Assembly: GCF_003946725.1 (NCBI RefSeq)
Contig: NZ_RHOY01000001.1
Coordinates: 124,001-188,000 of the forward strand
DNA length: 64,000 bases
Reading direction: 5' to 3'
DNA from: Agrilactobacillus yilanensis
GTDB taxonomy: Bacteria > Bacillota > Bacilli > Lactobacillales > Lactobacillaceae
Below the pieces are notes generated by a model that did not search any database, was not told the origin of the DNA, and saw only the letters and a program-made list of their open reading frames with translations. Shown in pieces: positions 46,889 to 54,827 of the stretch; within the stretch, counting starts at the first letter, position 1, and each line of letters begins with the position of its first letter. Both the position numbers and the translations under genes were made by a program.

Positions 46889-47833
46889 ATGATTCATGCT
46901 TACAGTTATGATAATAAACATAAATTGACCAAACGTTCCGCCATCAAGCCTGGAATGTGGCTGAACGTCTTAGACCCCACTTCAGAAGAGATCACCCAAC
47001 TGCAGACAAAAACGAACGTGCCTCTAGACTATATTTATTATAGTTTAGACCGCGATGAAAGCGCACGGACTGAATATGACGAAGATTATAAAACAACCCT
47101 CGTTATCTTTGACGTGCCGCAAATTAAACGTCAAAAAAATCGTAGTTTCACCTATCGGACAACGCCGGTTGGTATTTTGATTAAAGAAGACTACCTCATT
47201 ACGATCAGTATTACCCGCAAACCCTTCCTAGACTCTTTTTCAGATAATCGCCGTGCTTTGGATATTGAAAATCCCCGTAAAGGTTGCCTACAGATTATCA
47301 GTCATATCATCTCAAATTACCAGCGTTATCTAAAAGATATGAACAAAATTAGAGAACAAGTCGAAACAAAACTGCAGAATTCTTTACAAAACGAACAGCT
47401 TTATAACTTGATGGGCGTCCAACGCGGCTTAGTTTACTTCTTGCTTTCTTTGCGAACAGATAGTAATGTATTAGAAACATTAAGGCGTGCCCAGACTTTC
47501 CCTTTAAATGAAGATGATGATGATTTTTTGGAAGATATTTTAATCGAAAATCATCAAGCCGTGGAAATGGCCCAAATCTCCAATAAAATTATTAATGAAA
47601 CGACGGACACTTATTCTTCAATCATCAATAATAATATGAACCAAGTGATGAAATTCTTAACAACTTATTCTATTATTTTGACGATTCCCACTTTGGTTTT
47701 TTCTTTTTACGGGATGAACGTAGATCTACCGCTTTCCAAATCTCACGCGAGCTGGATTATTACAATTATTATCTCCGTGGGCATTTCCATTGCAATTGCC
47801 ATTCGTTTTTGGCAAAAAAAATATTTTAAATGA
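46889..47833 (+). CDS. corA: CorA-family magnesium/divalent cation channel
   Basis: A 314-residue pentameric channel subunit: large cytoplasmic N-terminal funnel, long helix, then two C-terminal membrane helices joined by the selectivity loop YGMNVDLP. ATG with AAGGAAG. An extracellular loop lacks the usual MPE acidic motif. Divergent from rlmA and 12 bases from the osmC-like gene, so co-transcription is likely. Confidence 0.93.
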   Translation: MIHAYSYDNKHKLTKRSAIKPGMWLNVLDPTSEEITQLQTKTNVPLDYIYYSLDRDESARTEYDEDYKTTLVIFDVPQIKRQKNRSFTYRTTPVGILIKEDYLITISITRKPFLDSFSDNRRALDIENPRKGCLQIISHIISNYQRYLKDMNKIREQVETKLQNSLQNEQLYNLMGVQRGLVYFLLSLRTDSNVLETLRRAQTFPLNEDDDDFLEDILIENHQAVEMAQISNKIINETTDTYSSIINNNMNQVMKFLTTYSIILTIPTLVFSFYGMNVDLPLSKSHASWIITIIISVGISIAIAIRFWQKKYFK

Positions 47834-47845
47834 GGTGCTTTATTT

Positions 47846-48241
47846 ATGATAGAAAAACATGTTGACGTTACGATAGACGGTACCGGCTTGACCTCTGAAA
47901 ATAAAGGCCAGACCATCAAAATTGGTCACGATCCGCAACAAATTTCCCCGACAAAATTGTTTGAAACTTCTGTCGCTGCCTGCACACTAGGTACTTTCCG
48001 GGCCATTTTGGAAAATTCTAAAATCCCCTATCAAACTGCCAGCGTCCGCAGCACGATGTTCTTGGAAGAAGATCGGCCGCACAAAATCCGTAAAGTCGCC
48101 TTGACCATCACTGTATGCGGCGCTCAAGCTACTGAAGAAAAACTACAGCGTATTTTAAAAATGACTAAAAATAGCTGTACCATCGTCCAATCCATCATGG
48201 ATAGCATTGAAATTGAAGAAAGCTTAGAAATTAAAGCATAA
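47846..48241 (+). CDS. OsmC-family peroxiredoxin-like protein
   Basis: A 131-residue OsmC/Ohr superfamily protein. The two reactive cysteines are seen in SVAACTLGTFRAI and KNSCTIVQSIMD. Such proteins reduce organic hydroperoxides. It sits just before gshA, consistent with thiol-based defence. ATG with GAGGTG. Confidence 0.9.
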   Translation: MIEKHVDVTIDGTGLTSENKGQTIKIGHDPQQISPTKLFETSVAACTLGTFRAILENSKIPYQTASVRSTMFLEEDRPHKIRKVALTITVCGAQATEEKLQRILKMTKNSCTIVQSIMDSIEIEESLEIKA

Positions 48242-48249
48242 GTCGTTAT

Positions 48250-48327
48250 AGTTTGGTGATCTGCCTAATCTAGGCTTGTAAACAAAGCTAAATTTTGTTT
48301 GCAAAACTAATGTCGCCAAACTTTTTA
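48250..48327 (+). terminator. Three-armed terminator after the osmC-like gene
   Basis: A closing stem AGTTTGGTGA/TCGCCAAACT (10 bp) encloses two hairpins, GCCTA-ATC-TAGGC and AAACAAA-GCTAAA-TTTTGTTT, and is followed by CTTTTTAT. The cloverleaf shape is unusual for a terminator. Confidence 0.7.
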
Positions 48328-48394
48328 TATACCCAAAATGACGCACTATAATCTGAAAACACAACTCATTTGTTTGAACTAGGGGGCTTTTTTA

Positions 48395-49882
48395 TTGATA
48401 CCGAATCTACAGCAAGCCGTTAAAAAACTGAAGCTAACCGATCACTTACTAAACGGTGCTATGGGCGTTGAAGTCGAAGAACATCGTCTGCAAAACACTG
48501 GCCATCTCAGCACACATCCCTATCCCGAAACTTTTGGCAGTCGTAATTTTCACCCCACGCTGCAGTCTGACTTCGGTGAATCGCAAATGGAACTTATTAC
48601 CATTCCAAAGCATAATGAAACCCAAGTCTTGAATTATTTAGACACCTTGCAGACCATCGTGCACCAACAGCTGCATCAAGACGAAACAATCTGGCCTATT
48701 AGCATGCCGCCGTTTTTATCTACTCAAGATAAAAAATTCATCAGCCAAAATTTCGGCCGACCTTACTTCCAGTCTTATCGAAATTATCTGGAAAAAGTCT
48801 ATGGCATTGAACAGGAATTAATTACCGGTATCCATATTAATTTCAGCATTCCTGAAGAAATTTTTAAAACTTTGTACCAAGATTTAAATACCGGTCAAGA
48901 CTATATTGCTTTTAAAAACCAGCTTTATTTTAGAGTTGCTCAAAATATGGCTTTAAACCGCTGGCTCATCACTTATCTGTTTGGTGCCTCCCCTATTTCT
49001 GAAAATACCTATTGGCGTCTACCAGAAGATCTAACCACCCCGGTTCGCAGCATCCGCTCCAGTTCTTACGGCTACAGCAACACCCCCGATATTCACATTG
49101 ACTATCAATCACTACATGGCCAAATTAGTAAAATTGATCAATATGTCGCCAACCAAACCTTCTTCTCCAGCCATGAATTTTATGGTCCTATTCGCGTGAA
49201 ATCTGCCGAAAAACTGGCTGTTTTAGAAAAAGAAGGCATTCGTTATTTAGAAATGCGCATGTTTGATTTGAATCCATTTGCTAAAGATCTCGTTGGCCTT
49301 AAACGGCTACAATTCATCCGTCTGCTGGCAATTTATAGCTTTTGCCAAGAACCACCAAAGGACATGAAAGCCGCTTATGAAGAAGCTAATCAGCTTAACG
49401 AAGCCATTGCTTTAGGCCGACCAGACCAAAAACCAGCTTGGCTCTATGATAAAGCGACGGCGCTGTTAACCGCGCTGTCAGAATTTGCGGCTAATCTGAA
49501 TTTTCCAAAAGTTTACCTTGATGTTCTAGCAGAGATCGAACCGCAAATTAAAACACCCGAACTTACCATTGGTGCAAAAGTTGCCGCTGAAATTAAAGAT
49601 GGCAGTTTAATTGAATTCGGCCGCAAGCAAGGTCAAAAACACAAATTGGCCTACTTACCAGCCAGCGATCAGCCGTTGCCCTTAACCGATAATTTATCCG
49701 AAAATCAGCAATTTTTAGTCCATCAAGCATTAATTCATGGTTTTGACGTAAATTGGGATAAACTTAATGTCTACGTGAAACATGACCAGAAACGTCAAGT
49801 TTTTACAAACACAGAACTGCACTCTTTAGCACAGGCGGATCAATGGTTAAAATCTAAATTTGGTACAATTGATCTGAAATAG
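48395..49882 (+). CDS. gshA: Glutamate-cysteine ligase (GshA)
   Basis: Makes gamma-glutamylcysteine from glutamate and cysteine, 495 residues. The N-terminal ATP/Glu-binding region GAMGVEVEEHRL and the GSRNFHPTLQSDFGESQMEL stretch are typical of the Firmicutes GshA domain. There is no ATP-grasp GshB fusion, unlike GshAB of about 750 residues, so either the product stops at gamma-glutamylcysteine or a separate gshB exists. TTG start after AGGGGG. Confidence 0.9.
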   Translation: MIPNLQQAVKKLKLTDHLLNGAMGVEVEEHRLQNTGHLSTHPYPETFGSRNFHPTLQSDFGESQMELITIPKHNETQVLNYLDTLQTIVHQQLHQDETIWPISMPPFLSTQDKKFISQNFGRPYFQSYRNYLEKVYGIEQELITGIHINFSIPEEIFKTLYQDLNTGQDYIAFKNQLYFRVAQNMALNRWLITYLFGASPISENTYWRLPEDLTTPVRSIRSSSYGYSNTPDIHIDYQSLHGQISKIDQYVANQTFFSSHEFYGPIRVKSAEKLAVLEKEGIRYLEMRMFDLNPFAKDLVGLKRLQFIRLLAIYSFCQEPPKDMKAAYEEANQLNEAIALGRPDQKPAWLYDKATALLTALSEFAANLNFPKVYLDVLAEIEPQIKTPELTIGAKVAAEIKDGSLIEFGRKQGQKHKLAYLPASDQPLPLTDNLSENQQFLVHQALIHGFDVNWDKLNVYVKHDQKRQVFTNTELHSLAQADQWLKSKFGTIDLK

Positions 49883-49945
49883 CCGTTTAATCTTCGTATT
49901 TTTCTAAAAAAATCGCAATATTTCTAACTTTTTACAAAATAACAT

Positions 49946-49974
49946 TTGACTTTTAACGATAAATTCGGTAAATT
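49946..49974 (+). promoter_or_regulatory. guaC promoter
   Basis: TTGACT (49946-49951) and TAAATT (49969-49974) are 17 bases apart. The predicted start near 49981 falls inside the following hairpin. Confidence 0.6.
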
Positions 49975-50006
49975 ATACAGGGCTTAAAAATACCCTGTAT
50001 TTTTTA
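49975..50006 (+). terminator. Hairpin overlapping the guaC transcription start (gshA terminator or operator)
   Basis: ATACAGGG/CCCTGTAT (49975-49982 with 49993-50000) plus six T. It can terminate gshA transcripts; because it begins at the guaC -10, it may also act as an operator. Confidence 0.75.
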
Positions 50007-50044
50007 TTTAATATTCGGGTTTTGATGAATAGGAGCGGAAATAT

Positions 50045-51034
50045 ATGATTAATGAATTGCAAGTTTTTGATTACGAAGATATCCAACTTATCCCTAACAA
50101 ATGTATTGTTAAAAGTCGATCTGAAGTTAACACAACCGTTGACTTTGGTGGCCGTACCTTCAAGATCCCCGTTGTTCCTGCAAATATGCAGACAATCATT
50201 GACGCCCCATTGGCACAATGGTTAGCTGAACATGATTATTTTTATATCATGCACCGTTTCGCACCAGAAACACGGTTAACTTTTGTCAAAAATATGCATG
50301 ATAAAAACCTCTTTGCTTCAATCAGTGTGGGGGTTAAACCAGAAGAATATACATTTATTAATGATCTGGCAAAAGCACATTTAACACCTGAATTTATCAC
50401 CATTGATATTGCCCATGGCCATTCTCAAAATGTGATTGATATGATTCAGCACATCAAAAAACAATTACCAGATAGCTTTGTCATTGCTGGTAACGTGGGT
50501 ACCCCAGAAGGCGTTCGGGAATTAGAAAACGCCGGCGCAGATGCTACAAAAGTCGGCATTGGCCCTGGTAAAGTTTGTATCACTAAAATAAAAACTGGTT
50601 TCGGTACTGGCGGTTGGCAACTTGCTGCCCTACGCTGGTGTGCTAAAGCTGCCCGCAAACCAATTATCGCTGACGGTGGTGTTCGGACCCATGGCGATAT
50701 CGCCAAATCTATCCGTTTTGGGGCTTCCATGGTTATGATCGGTTCATTATTTGCTGGTCATGAAGAAACCCCTGGCCGTCTTGTAGAAAAAGATGGCGAA
50801 CAATTCAAAGAATATTACGGTTCTGCTTCTGCCTATCAAAAAGGCAGCCATCATAACGTTGAAGGCAAAAAGATTCTGATCCCTTACAAAGGCCCTATTT
50901 CTAGAACGTTAAACGAAATGCATGAAGACTTACAATCTTCAATTTCTTATGCCGGCGGCCGGGATATTGACTCTCTAAGAACCGTAGATTACGTTATTGT
51001 TAAAAATTCTATTTTTAACGGTGACAGCAACTAA
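50045..51034 (+). CDS. guaC: GMP reductase
   Basis: Converts GMP to IMP with NADPH, 329 residues. The IMPDH/GMPR fold carries the catalytic loop [20 protein letters not shown] with the active Cys, and [15 protein letters not shown]. It lacks the CBS pair of IMP dehydrogenase, which supports GuaC. ATG with AGGAGCG. Single gene with its own terminator. Confidence 0.96.
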   Translation: MINELQVFDYEDIQLIPNKCIVKSRSEVNTTVDFGGRTFKIPVVPANMQTIIDAPLAQWLAEHDYFYIMHRFAPETRLTFVKNMHDKNLFASISVGVKPEEYTFINDLAKAHLTPEFITIDIAHGHSQNVIDMIQHIKKQLPDSFVIAGNVGTPEGVRELENAGADATKVGIGPGKVCITKIKTGFGTGGWQLAALRWCAKAARKPIIADGGVRTHGDIAKSIRFGASMVMIGSLFAGHEETPGRLVEKDGEQFKEYYGSASAYQKGSHHNVEGKKILIPYKGPISRTLNEMHEDLQSSISYAGGRDIDSLRTVDYVIVKNSIFNGDSN

Positions 51035-51047
51035 ATTCTAATTAAAT

Positions 51048-51090
51048 AAACTGGCCGTCCTAAAATAATTGGACGCTGCCAGTTTTTATT
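51048..51090 (+). terminator. Terminator of guaC
   Basis: AAACTGGC-CGTCC pairs with GGACG-(CT)-GCCAGTTT, followed by TTTTATTTT. Confidence 0.88.
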
Positions 51091-51105
51091 TTCTGTGATA
51101 CTTAC

Positions 51106-51134
51106 TTTTCATAAGTATTTTTTTATGTTATACT
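51106..51134 (+). promoter_or_regulatory. rpsN promoter
   Basis: TTTTCA (51106-51111) and TATACT (51129-51134, with TGT before it) are 17 bases apart. A perfect palindrome GCGATTAATCGC lies downstream in the leader (51161-51172). Confidence 0.65.
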
Positions 51135-51220
51135 AGATTGACTCATTTTATGACAGACTAGCGATTAATCGCATTTAGAATCAGTGTATTCAAAAATTTG
51201 ATTAATTGAGGTGTTTTACT

Positions 51221-51490
51221 ACGGCAAAGAAATCTAAGATTGCTAAAGAAAAGAAAATTGAAGCAACAGTTGCAAAATATGCGCAAATCCGTGCTGATCT
51301 TAAGGCACAAGGGGATTACGAGGGCTTACAAAAGTTACCTAAAAACGCATCCCCTGTCCGGATTCACCGACGCGATAAAATCGATGGTCGGCCCCACGCC
51401 TATATGCGTAAATTTGGCATGTCCCGTTTAAACTTCCGGCAATTAGCCCACAAAGGCCAAATTCCTGGTGTAAAAAAAGCAAGCTGGTAA
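51221..51490 (+). CDS. rpsN: 30S ribosomal protein S14, zinc-independent type, apparent ACG start
   Basis: An 89-residue S14 of the type without zinc-binding cysteines, with [19 protein letters not shown] and the C-terminal [21 protein letters not shown]14 of this type begins MAKKSKIA; here the codon at that position is ACG (51221), eight bases after GAGGTG. An in-frame TTG at 51206 overlaps that Shine-Dalgarno and has none of its own, and would add five residues. I choose ACG because it gives the exact family length. It is a single-gene unit away from the main ribosomal operons, typical of the alternative S14 paralogue used under zinc limitation. Confidence 0.9.
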   Translation, partial: TAKKSKIAKEKKIEATVAKYAQIRADLKAQGDYEGLQKLPKNASPVRIHRRDKIDGRPHAYMRKFGMSRLNFRQLAHKGQIPGVKKASW

Positions 51491-51518
51491 TCCTTTTACA
51501 GGCTCTTAATTAGAATTT

Positions 51519-51563
51519 AAAAAATGACTTTATCCGAGAAATTCTAGGATAAAGTCATTTTTT
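51519..51563 (+). terminator. Bidirectional terminator after rpsN
   Basis: AAATGACTTTATCC/GGATAAAGTCATTT hairpin with A and T runs on its two sides; also serves the convergent gene at 51592. Confidence 0.93.
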
Positions 51564-51591
51564 GTATTGATATATAACTTTAAATTATTCT

Positions 51592-51954
51592 CTAAAGTAT
51601 TCTAAACGGTCTATCCACAATGATCGTATAAATAATTCGATCATTAGCGTCAATTTCCAGTGCTAATTTTTTTAAGGGTGACTGAGGATAGATCATTCTT
51701 TCTGATTTCAGCTGATTAACGGTACGATACATATAAATATAAGCCTGTTCTGGATAGAAACGTTCAAACTGTCTAACTTGTGGACAGCCCAATTTTGCCA
51801 TTTGCGGACTAGCAGCTTTGGCAAAAGCTCGATAAAAAATCTTATCCACCATCTGCGCAACCGGGTCTGGTAACTGGCGATACCACTGCCGATAATGATC
51901 CACTACATCTACCATACTTTCCTTGTAAGGTCCGGTATTATTTGCTTTTACCAT
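51592..51954 (-). CDS. Hypothetical protein, 120 residues
   Basis: I do not recognise this protein. It is basic, with no signal peptide or membrane segment; aromatic residues are frequent (VDHYRQWYRQLP, FERFYPEQAYIYMYRTVNQL), and a C-terminal beta-like stretch reads DANDRIIYTIIVDRPFRIL. ATG with GAGAGGGG nine bases upstream, a -10 TATAAT further up, and a shared terminator behind it support a real gene. Convergent with rpsN. Confidence 0.75.
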   Translation of the reverse strand: MVKANNTGPYKESMVDVVDHYRQWYRQLPDPVAQMVDKIFYRAFAKAASPQMAKLGCPQVRQFERFYPEQAYIYMYRTVNQLKSERMIYPQSPLKKLALEIDANDRIIYTIIVDRPFRIL

Positions 51955-52045
51955 TTATAGACGCCCCTCTCAGCTGAGTTACACACGACTATTTAATAGC
52001 TATCATTACATCATCTCTAAAAACAGTGCTTTAACCTATAATCTA

Positions 52046-52051
52046 ATTATA
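52046..52051 (-). promoter_or_regulatory. -10 element for the hypothetical gene at 51592-51954
   Basis: TATAAT in the minus-strand context TTGAGTATAATTAG, about 90 bases upstream; the -35 region is only T-rich. Confidence 0.45.
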
Positions 52052-52089
52052 CTCAATTATTAAAAAAATATAATATCATAATTAAAGAA

Positions 52090-53289
52090 TTATTCTGATT
52101 TATCCTCAGACTCTATTTTTTCGACCACTGGTGCTTCCGGACTGACGGGTTCAGCTTCTTCATATAAACCGGAAATACTTTGAATCCACCGCCACAATCT
52201 CGTAACGATAATTTTTAATACCGCATAGCCTGGAATACCTAAAAGGACCCCTAGGAAACCGAATAAATTACCTGCTGTCAGCAACACAATAATTGTTGTA
52301 ACGGGATGCATCTCTAACTTGCTGCCCATCACTAACGGTGAAATAATCCGGCCTTCAATCGTCTGTTCAATAATAAAGACAATCAAAACTTTGATTAACA
52401 TCCCCGGTGCCGTGAATGCCGCAATAATTACCGATGGCACCATCGCAATAAAGGAACCTACATATGGAATTAAATTACAAAAACCGGCAACAATCCCTAA
52501 AACCAAAGCGTATTTCTGACCAATAATCAAATAACCCGTTGTAAACATTACAAATACCCAAAAAGCCACTGTTAACTGACCTCTAATATACATACTGATT
52601 GAATTATTAATTTCAGTTAACATACTTTCCGTTTGCGGCCGAAACCGGACAGGTGCCAGTTTGATCACGTCTGTTTTAAACCGCTGGCCATCTTTTAACA
52701 TGAAAAATAAAATGAACGGTGCGGTAACCACATTAATGACAATCGTCGTCACTGTACTGACGGCGGAACCGATATTTGAAAAAGTATTCATGAAGTCTTT
52801 TTGGAACCAACTGCTCAAGCCAGACATAATTTTAGCTGTCGAATTATTCAGCTGTGATTGAACCGATCGAAATTCCGGTCGATTGGAAATCTCCACTAAC
52901 CAAGCTTGTAATGCCTTCCAATATTTTGGCCAACCATCTACTAACCCTTGAATTTGCTTTTGCGTTGCGGGCACTAACAAACTAATGCCCAAGACAATTA
53001 AGCCGACCAATAAAACAAACAAAACAACAATCGACACTAAGCGTGGGACATGCCACTTCTTCTCAGCCCATAATACAACTGGATTCATTAAGTAAAATAA
53101 GACCGCAGCTAAAACAATCGGCGGGGCAATTACTTGAATAAACTGACCAACCGGCGCAAATACAAAATTTACTTTTGTGAATAGCAAAATAATTAACAGG
53201 ATTAATAAAATATTTAATAATAAAACTGAGAACTTATTATTTAAGACCCATCTAAAAAATACAGAACGCTTTGGTTTTCTTTTATCCAC
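52090..53289 (-). CDS. AI-2E family transporter-like membrane protein
   Basis: A 399-residue protein of the AI-2E/UPF0118 permease family with about eight transmembrane segments; conserved elements include FCNLIPYVGSFIAMVPSVI and a C-terminal EGRIISPLVMGSKLEMHPV stretch. Members export small molecules or act as Na+/H+ antiporters; the substrate cannot be told. TTG at 53295 is only two bases from AAAGGAG, so GTG at 53289 is preferred. It follows the EIIA-Gut-like gene by 17 bases and is probably in the same transcript. Confidence 0.88.
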   Translation of the reverse strand: MDKRKPKRSVFFRWVLNNKFSVLLLNILLILLIILLFTKVNFVFAPVGQFIQVIAPPIVLAAVLFYLMNPVVLWAEKKWHVPRLVSIVVLFVLLVGLIVLGISLLVPATQKQIQGLVDGWPKYWKALQAWLVEISNRPEFRSVQSQLNNSTAKIMSGLSSWFQKDFMNTFSNIGSAVSTVTTIVINVVTAPFILFFMLKDGQRFKTDVIKLAPVRFRPQTESMLTEINNSISMYIRGQLTVAFWVFVMFTTGYLIIGQKYALVLGIVAGFCNLIPYVGSFIAMVPSVIIAAFTAPGMLIKVLIVFIIEQTIEGRIISPLVMGSKLEMHPVTTIIVLLTAGNLFGFLGVLLGIPGYAVLKIIVTRLWRWIQSISGLYEEAEPVSPEAPVVEKIESEDKSE

Positions 53290-53306
53290 AAGCAAAACTC
53301 CTTTGA

Positions 53307-53681
53307 CTAAAACCGATACGTAATTACAGTATTTAAATCAAACGTTGGTACTTCTTGGGCGCTATTCGTTAAATAAATTGCACTTTGCATCTGATCTGCG
53401 GCTTCAGGCGTCTTAAAAATCAATGTGGCATGGCCAATACTCGTCAGATTAGACTGAACTAAAGCCCCCACTTTTTGAATCGTAAAATTACTGGCGCCAA
53501 TTTGAATTTCATCACCAACCGCTAATTTTACCTGTGCCTCTTCAGATTTATCTAAAAATTGTTGAATCACCGCCACTTCTTCTAACGTATCCGTGGCTGT
53601 TTCATCAAATAAAATAACCATTGGATCTTTCTTAGAAATTGCATTGGGACCGATCTTAATAATTTTCGCTTTTACTTCCAT
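53307..53681 (-). CDS. Stand-alone PTS glucitol EIIA-like protein lacking the active histidine
   Basis: A 124-residue protein similar to the glucitol/sorbitol EIIA domain: IGPNAISKKDPMVILFDETA near the start, VGDEIQIGASNFTIQKVGAL, and SIGHATLIF at the equivalent of GHVTLRF. The segment that normally carries the phosphorylated His (VxxIHxH) reads VAVIQQF, so the phosphorylation site is gone. No EIIB or EIIC lies nearby. An in-frame TTG at 53687 exists, but ATG at 53681 is correctly spaced from AAGGAG. A regulatory or non-PTS role is inferred. Confidence 0.8.
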   Translation of the reverse strand: MEVKAKIIKIGPNAISKKDPMVILFDETATDTLEEVAVIQQFLDKSEEAQVKLAVGDEIQIGASNFTIQKVGALVQSNLTSIGHATLIFKTPEAADQMQSAIYLTNSAQEVPTFDLNTVITYRF

Positions 53682-53746
53682 GAGCAAACTCCTTTTTACT
53701 TTCTGATTTTTATTGTATCATATTGCCCGGCCTTCGCTTAGGCTTA

Positions 53747-53755
53747 TGCTATAAT
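53747..53755 (+). promoter_or_regulatory. Promoter of the lactonase gene, extended -10
   Basis: TGCTATAAT (53747-53755) lies about 25 bases before the ATG; no strong -35. Confidence 0.6.
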
Positions 53756-53779
53756 GAAAGCCAGAAAGGGGCCTATTTT

Positions 53780-54802
53780 ATGCGTGAAACTTTATATTTA
53801 GGCGGTTATACCCGTCGTTTAGGTTTAGGTATTTATAAAACAACTTTAGAAAACGGCCAACTTGCACAACCTGAACTTTTTTTAACCCTTGGTAATCCTA
53901 CTTATTTCACAATTGATTCAGCCAATCAACGGCTATTTTCAATTATGACCCATGGCCAGCAAGGCGGTGTGGCAGCTTATGATATTTCAGGGGCCACCCC
54001 ACAGTTAATTAATCAAGTGCTGGCACCAGGGAGCTCTCCGGCTTATATTGCCTACGATGCCAAACGACAGCTGGTGTTTGATGCCAACTATCATAAAGGC
54101 CAAGCGAATGCTTATAAAGTCAGTCCAGATGGCGTTTTGACTTTGGTCGATACTGTCAGCCATCACGGCCACGGTCCGAAAAAAGAACAAGCTGCCGCCC
54201 ACGTGCACTACACAGACTTAACGCCTGATAATCGGCTGGTTACTTGTGATCTAGGCACAGATACTGTCACCCTTTATGATTTTAAAAACTATCAATTCCA
54301 AAAATTAACCGACTATCAAACGACACCCGGTTTTGGCCCACGGCATATTATCTTTCACCCCACCGCTCATGTGGCCTACGTCTTAGGTGAATTGGCCAGT
54401 GCAGTCACCGTGTTAGATTACGAGCCTTCAAGAGCTACCTTATCACCAGTACAAACAGTTAATTTGCTGCCAGAAGACTATACGGCATTTAACGGCAGTG
54501 CGGCGATTCGGTTAAGCCCAGATGGCCGCTTCTTATATGCTTCCAACCGCGGCCACAACTCTTTAGCGGTTTTTGCAATTTCTCAAGGTGGCCGACATCT
54601 AAATCTTGTGCAACGGATTAGCACGCAAGGTGACGGTCCTAGAGATTTTAACCTCAATGCCACTGGTGAATTCATTGTGGCTGCTAATCAAAACACTGAT
54701 AATCTAACGCTCTTTCAGCGAGACAGTAACAGCGGCCGCTTAACGTTATTACAAAAAGATGTGCCTTGTCCAGAAGGAACATGTGTCCAGTTTTATAATT
54801 AA
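53780..54802 (+). CDS. Lactonase-family seven-bladed propeller protein (6-phosphogluconolactonase type)
   Basis: A 340-residue Pgl/YbhE-type beta-propeller: MRETLYLGGYTRRLGLGIY start, central HVHYTDLTPDNRLVTCDLGTD, GPRHIIFHP, LSPDGRFLYASNRGHNSLAVF and GPRDFNLNATGEFIVAANQ blades. Family members hydrolyse 6-phosphogluconolactone. The reading frame is open to 53723, but ATG at 53780 after AGAAAGGGG is the correct start. Followed after 25 bases by a compositionally different gene. Confidence 0.9.
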   Translation: MRETLYLGGYTRRLGLGIYKTTLENGQLAQPELFLTLGNPTYFTIDSANQRLFSIMTHGQQGGVAAYDISGATPQLINQVLAPGSSPAYIAYDAKRQLVFDANYHKGQANAYKVSPDGVLTLVDTVSHHGHGPKKEQAAAHVHYTDLTPDNRLVTCDLGTDTVTLYDFKNYQFQKLTDYQTTPGFGPRHIIFHPTAHVAYVLGELASAVTVLDYEPSRATLSPVQTVNLLPEDYTAFNGSAAIRLSPDGRFLYASNRGHNSLAVFAISQGGRHLNLVQRISTQGDGPRDFNLNATGEFIVAANQNTDNLTLFQRDSNSGRLTLLQKDVPCPEGTCVQFYN

Positions 54803-54827
54803 GACGCGCTACGAAAGGAACGTGCCC

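Noticed and set aside
49883-50044. Purine riboswitch upstream of guaC
   Set aside because: The leader is only about 60 bases and shows a single hairpin; no three-way junction or conserved purine-aptamer loops.
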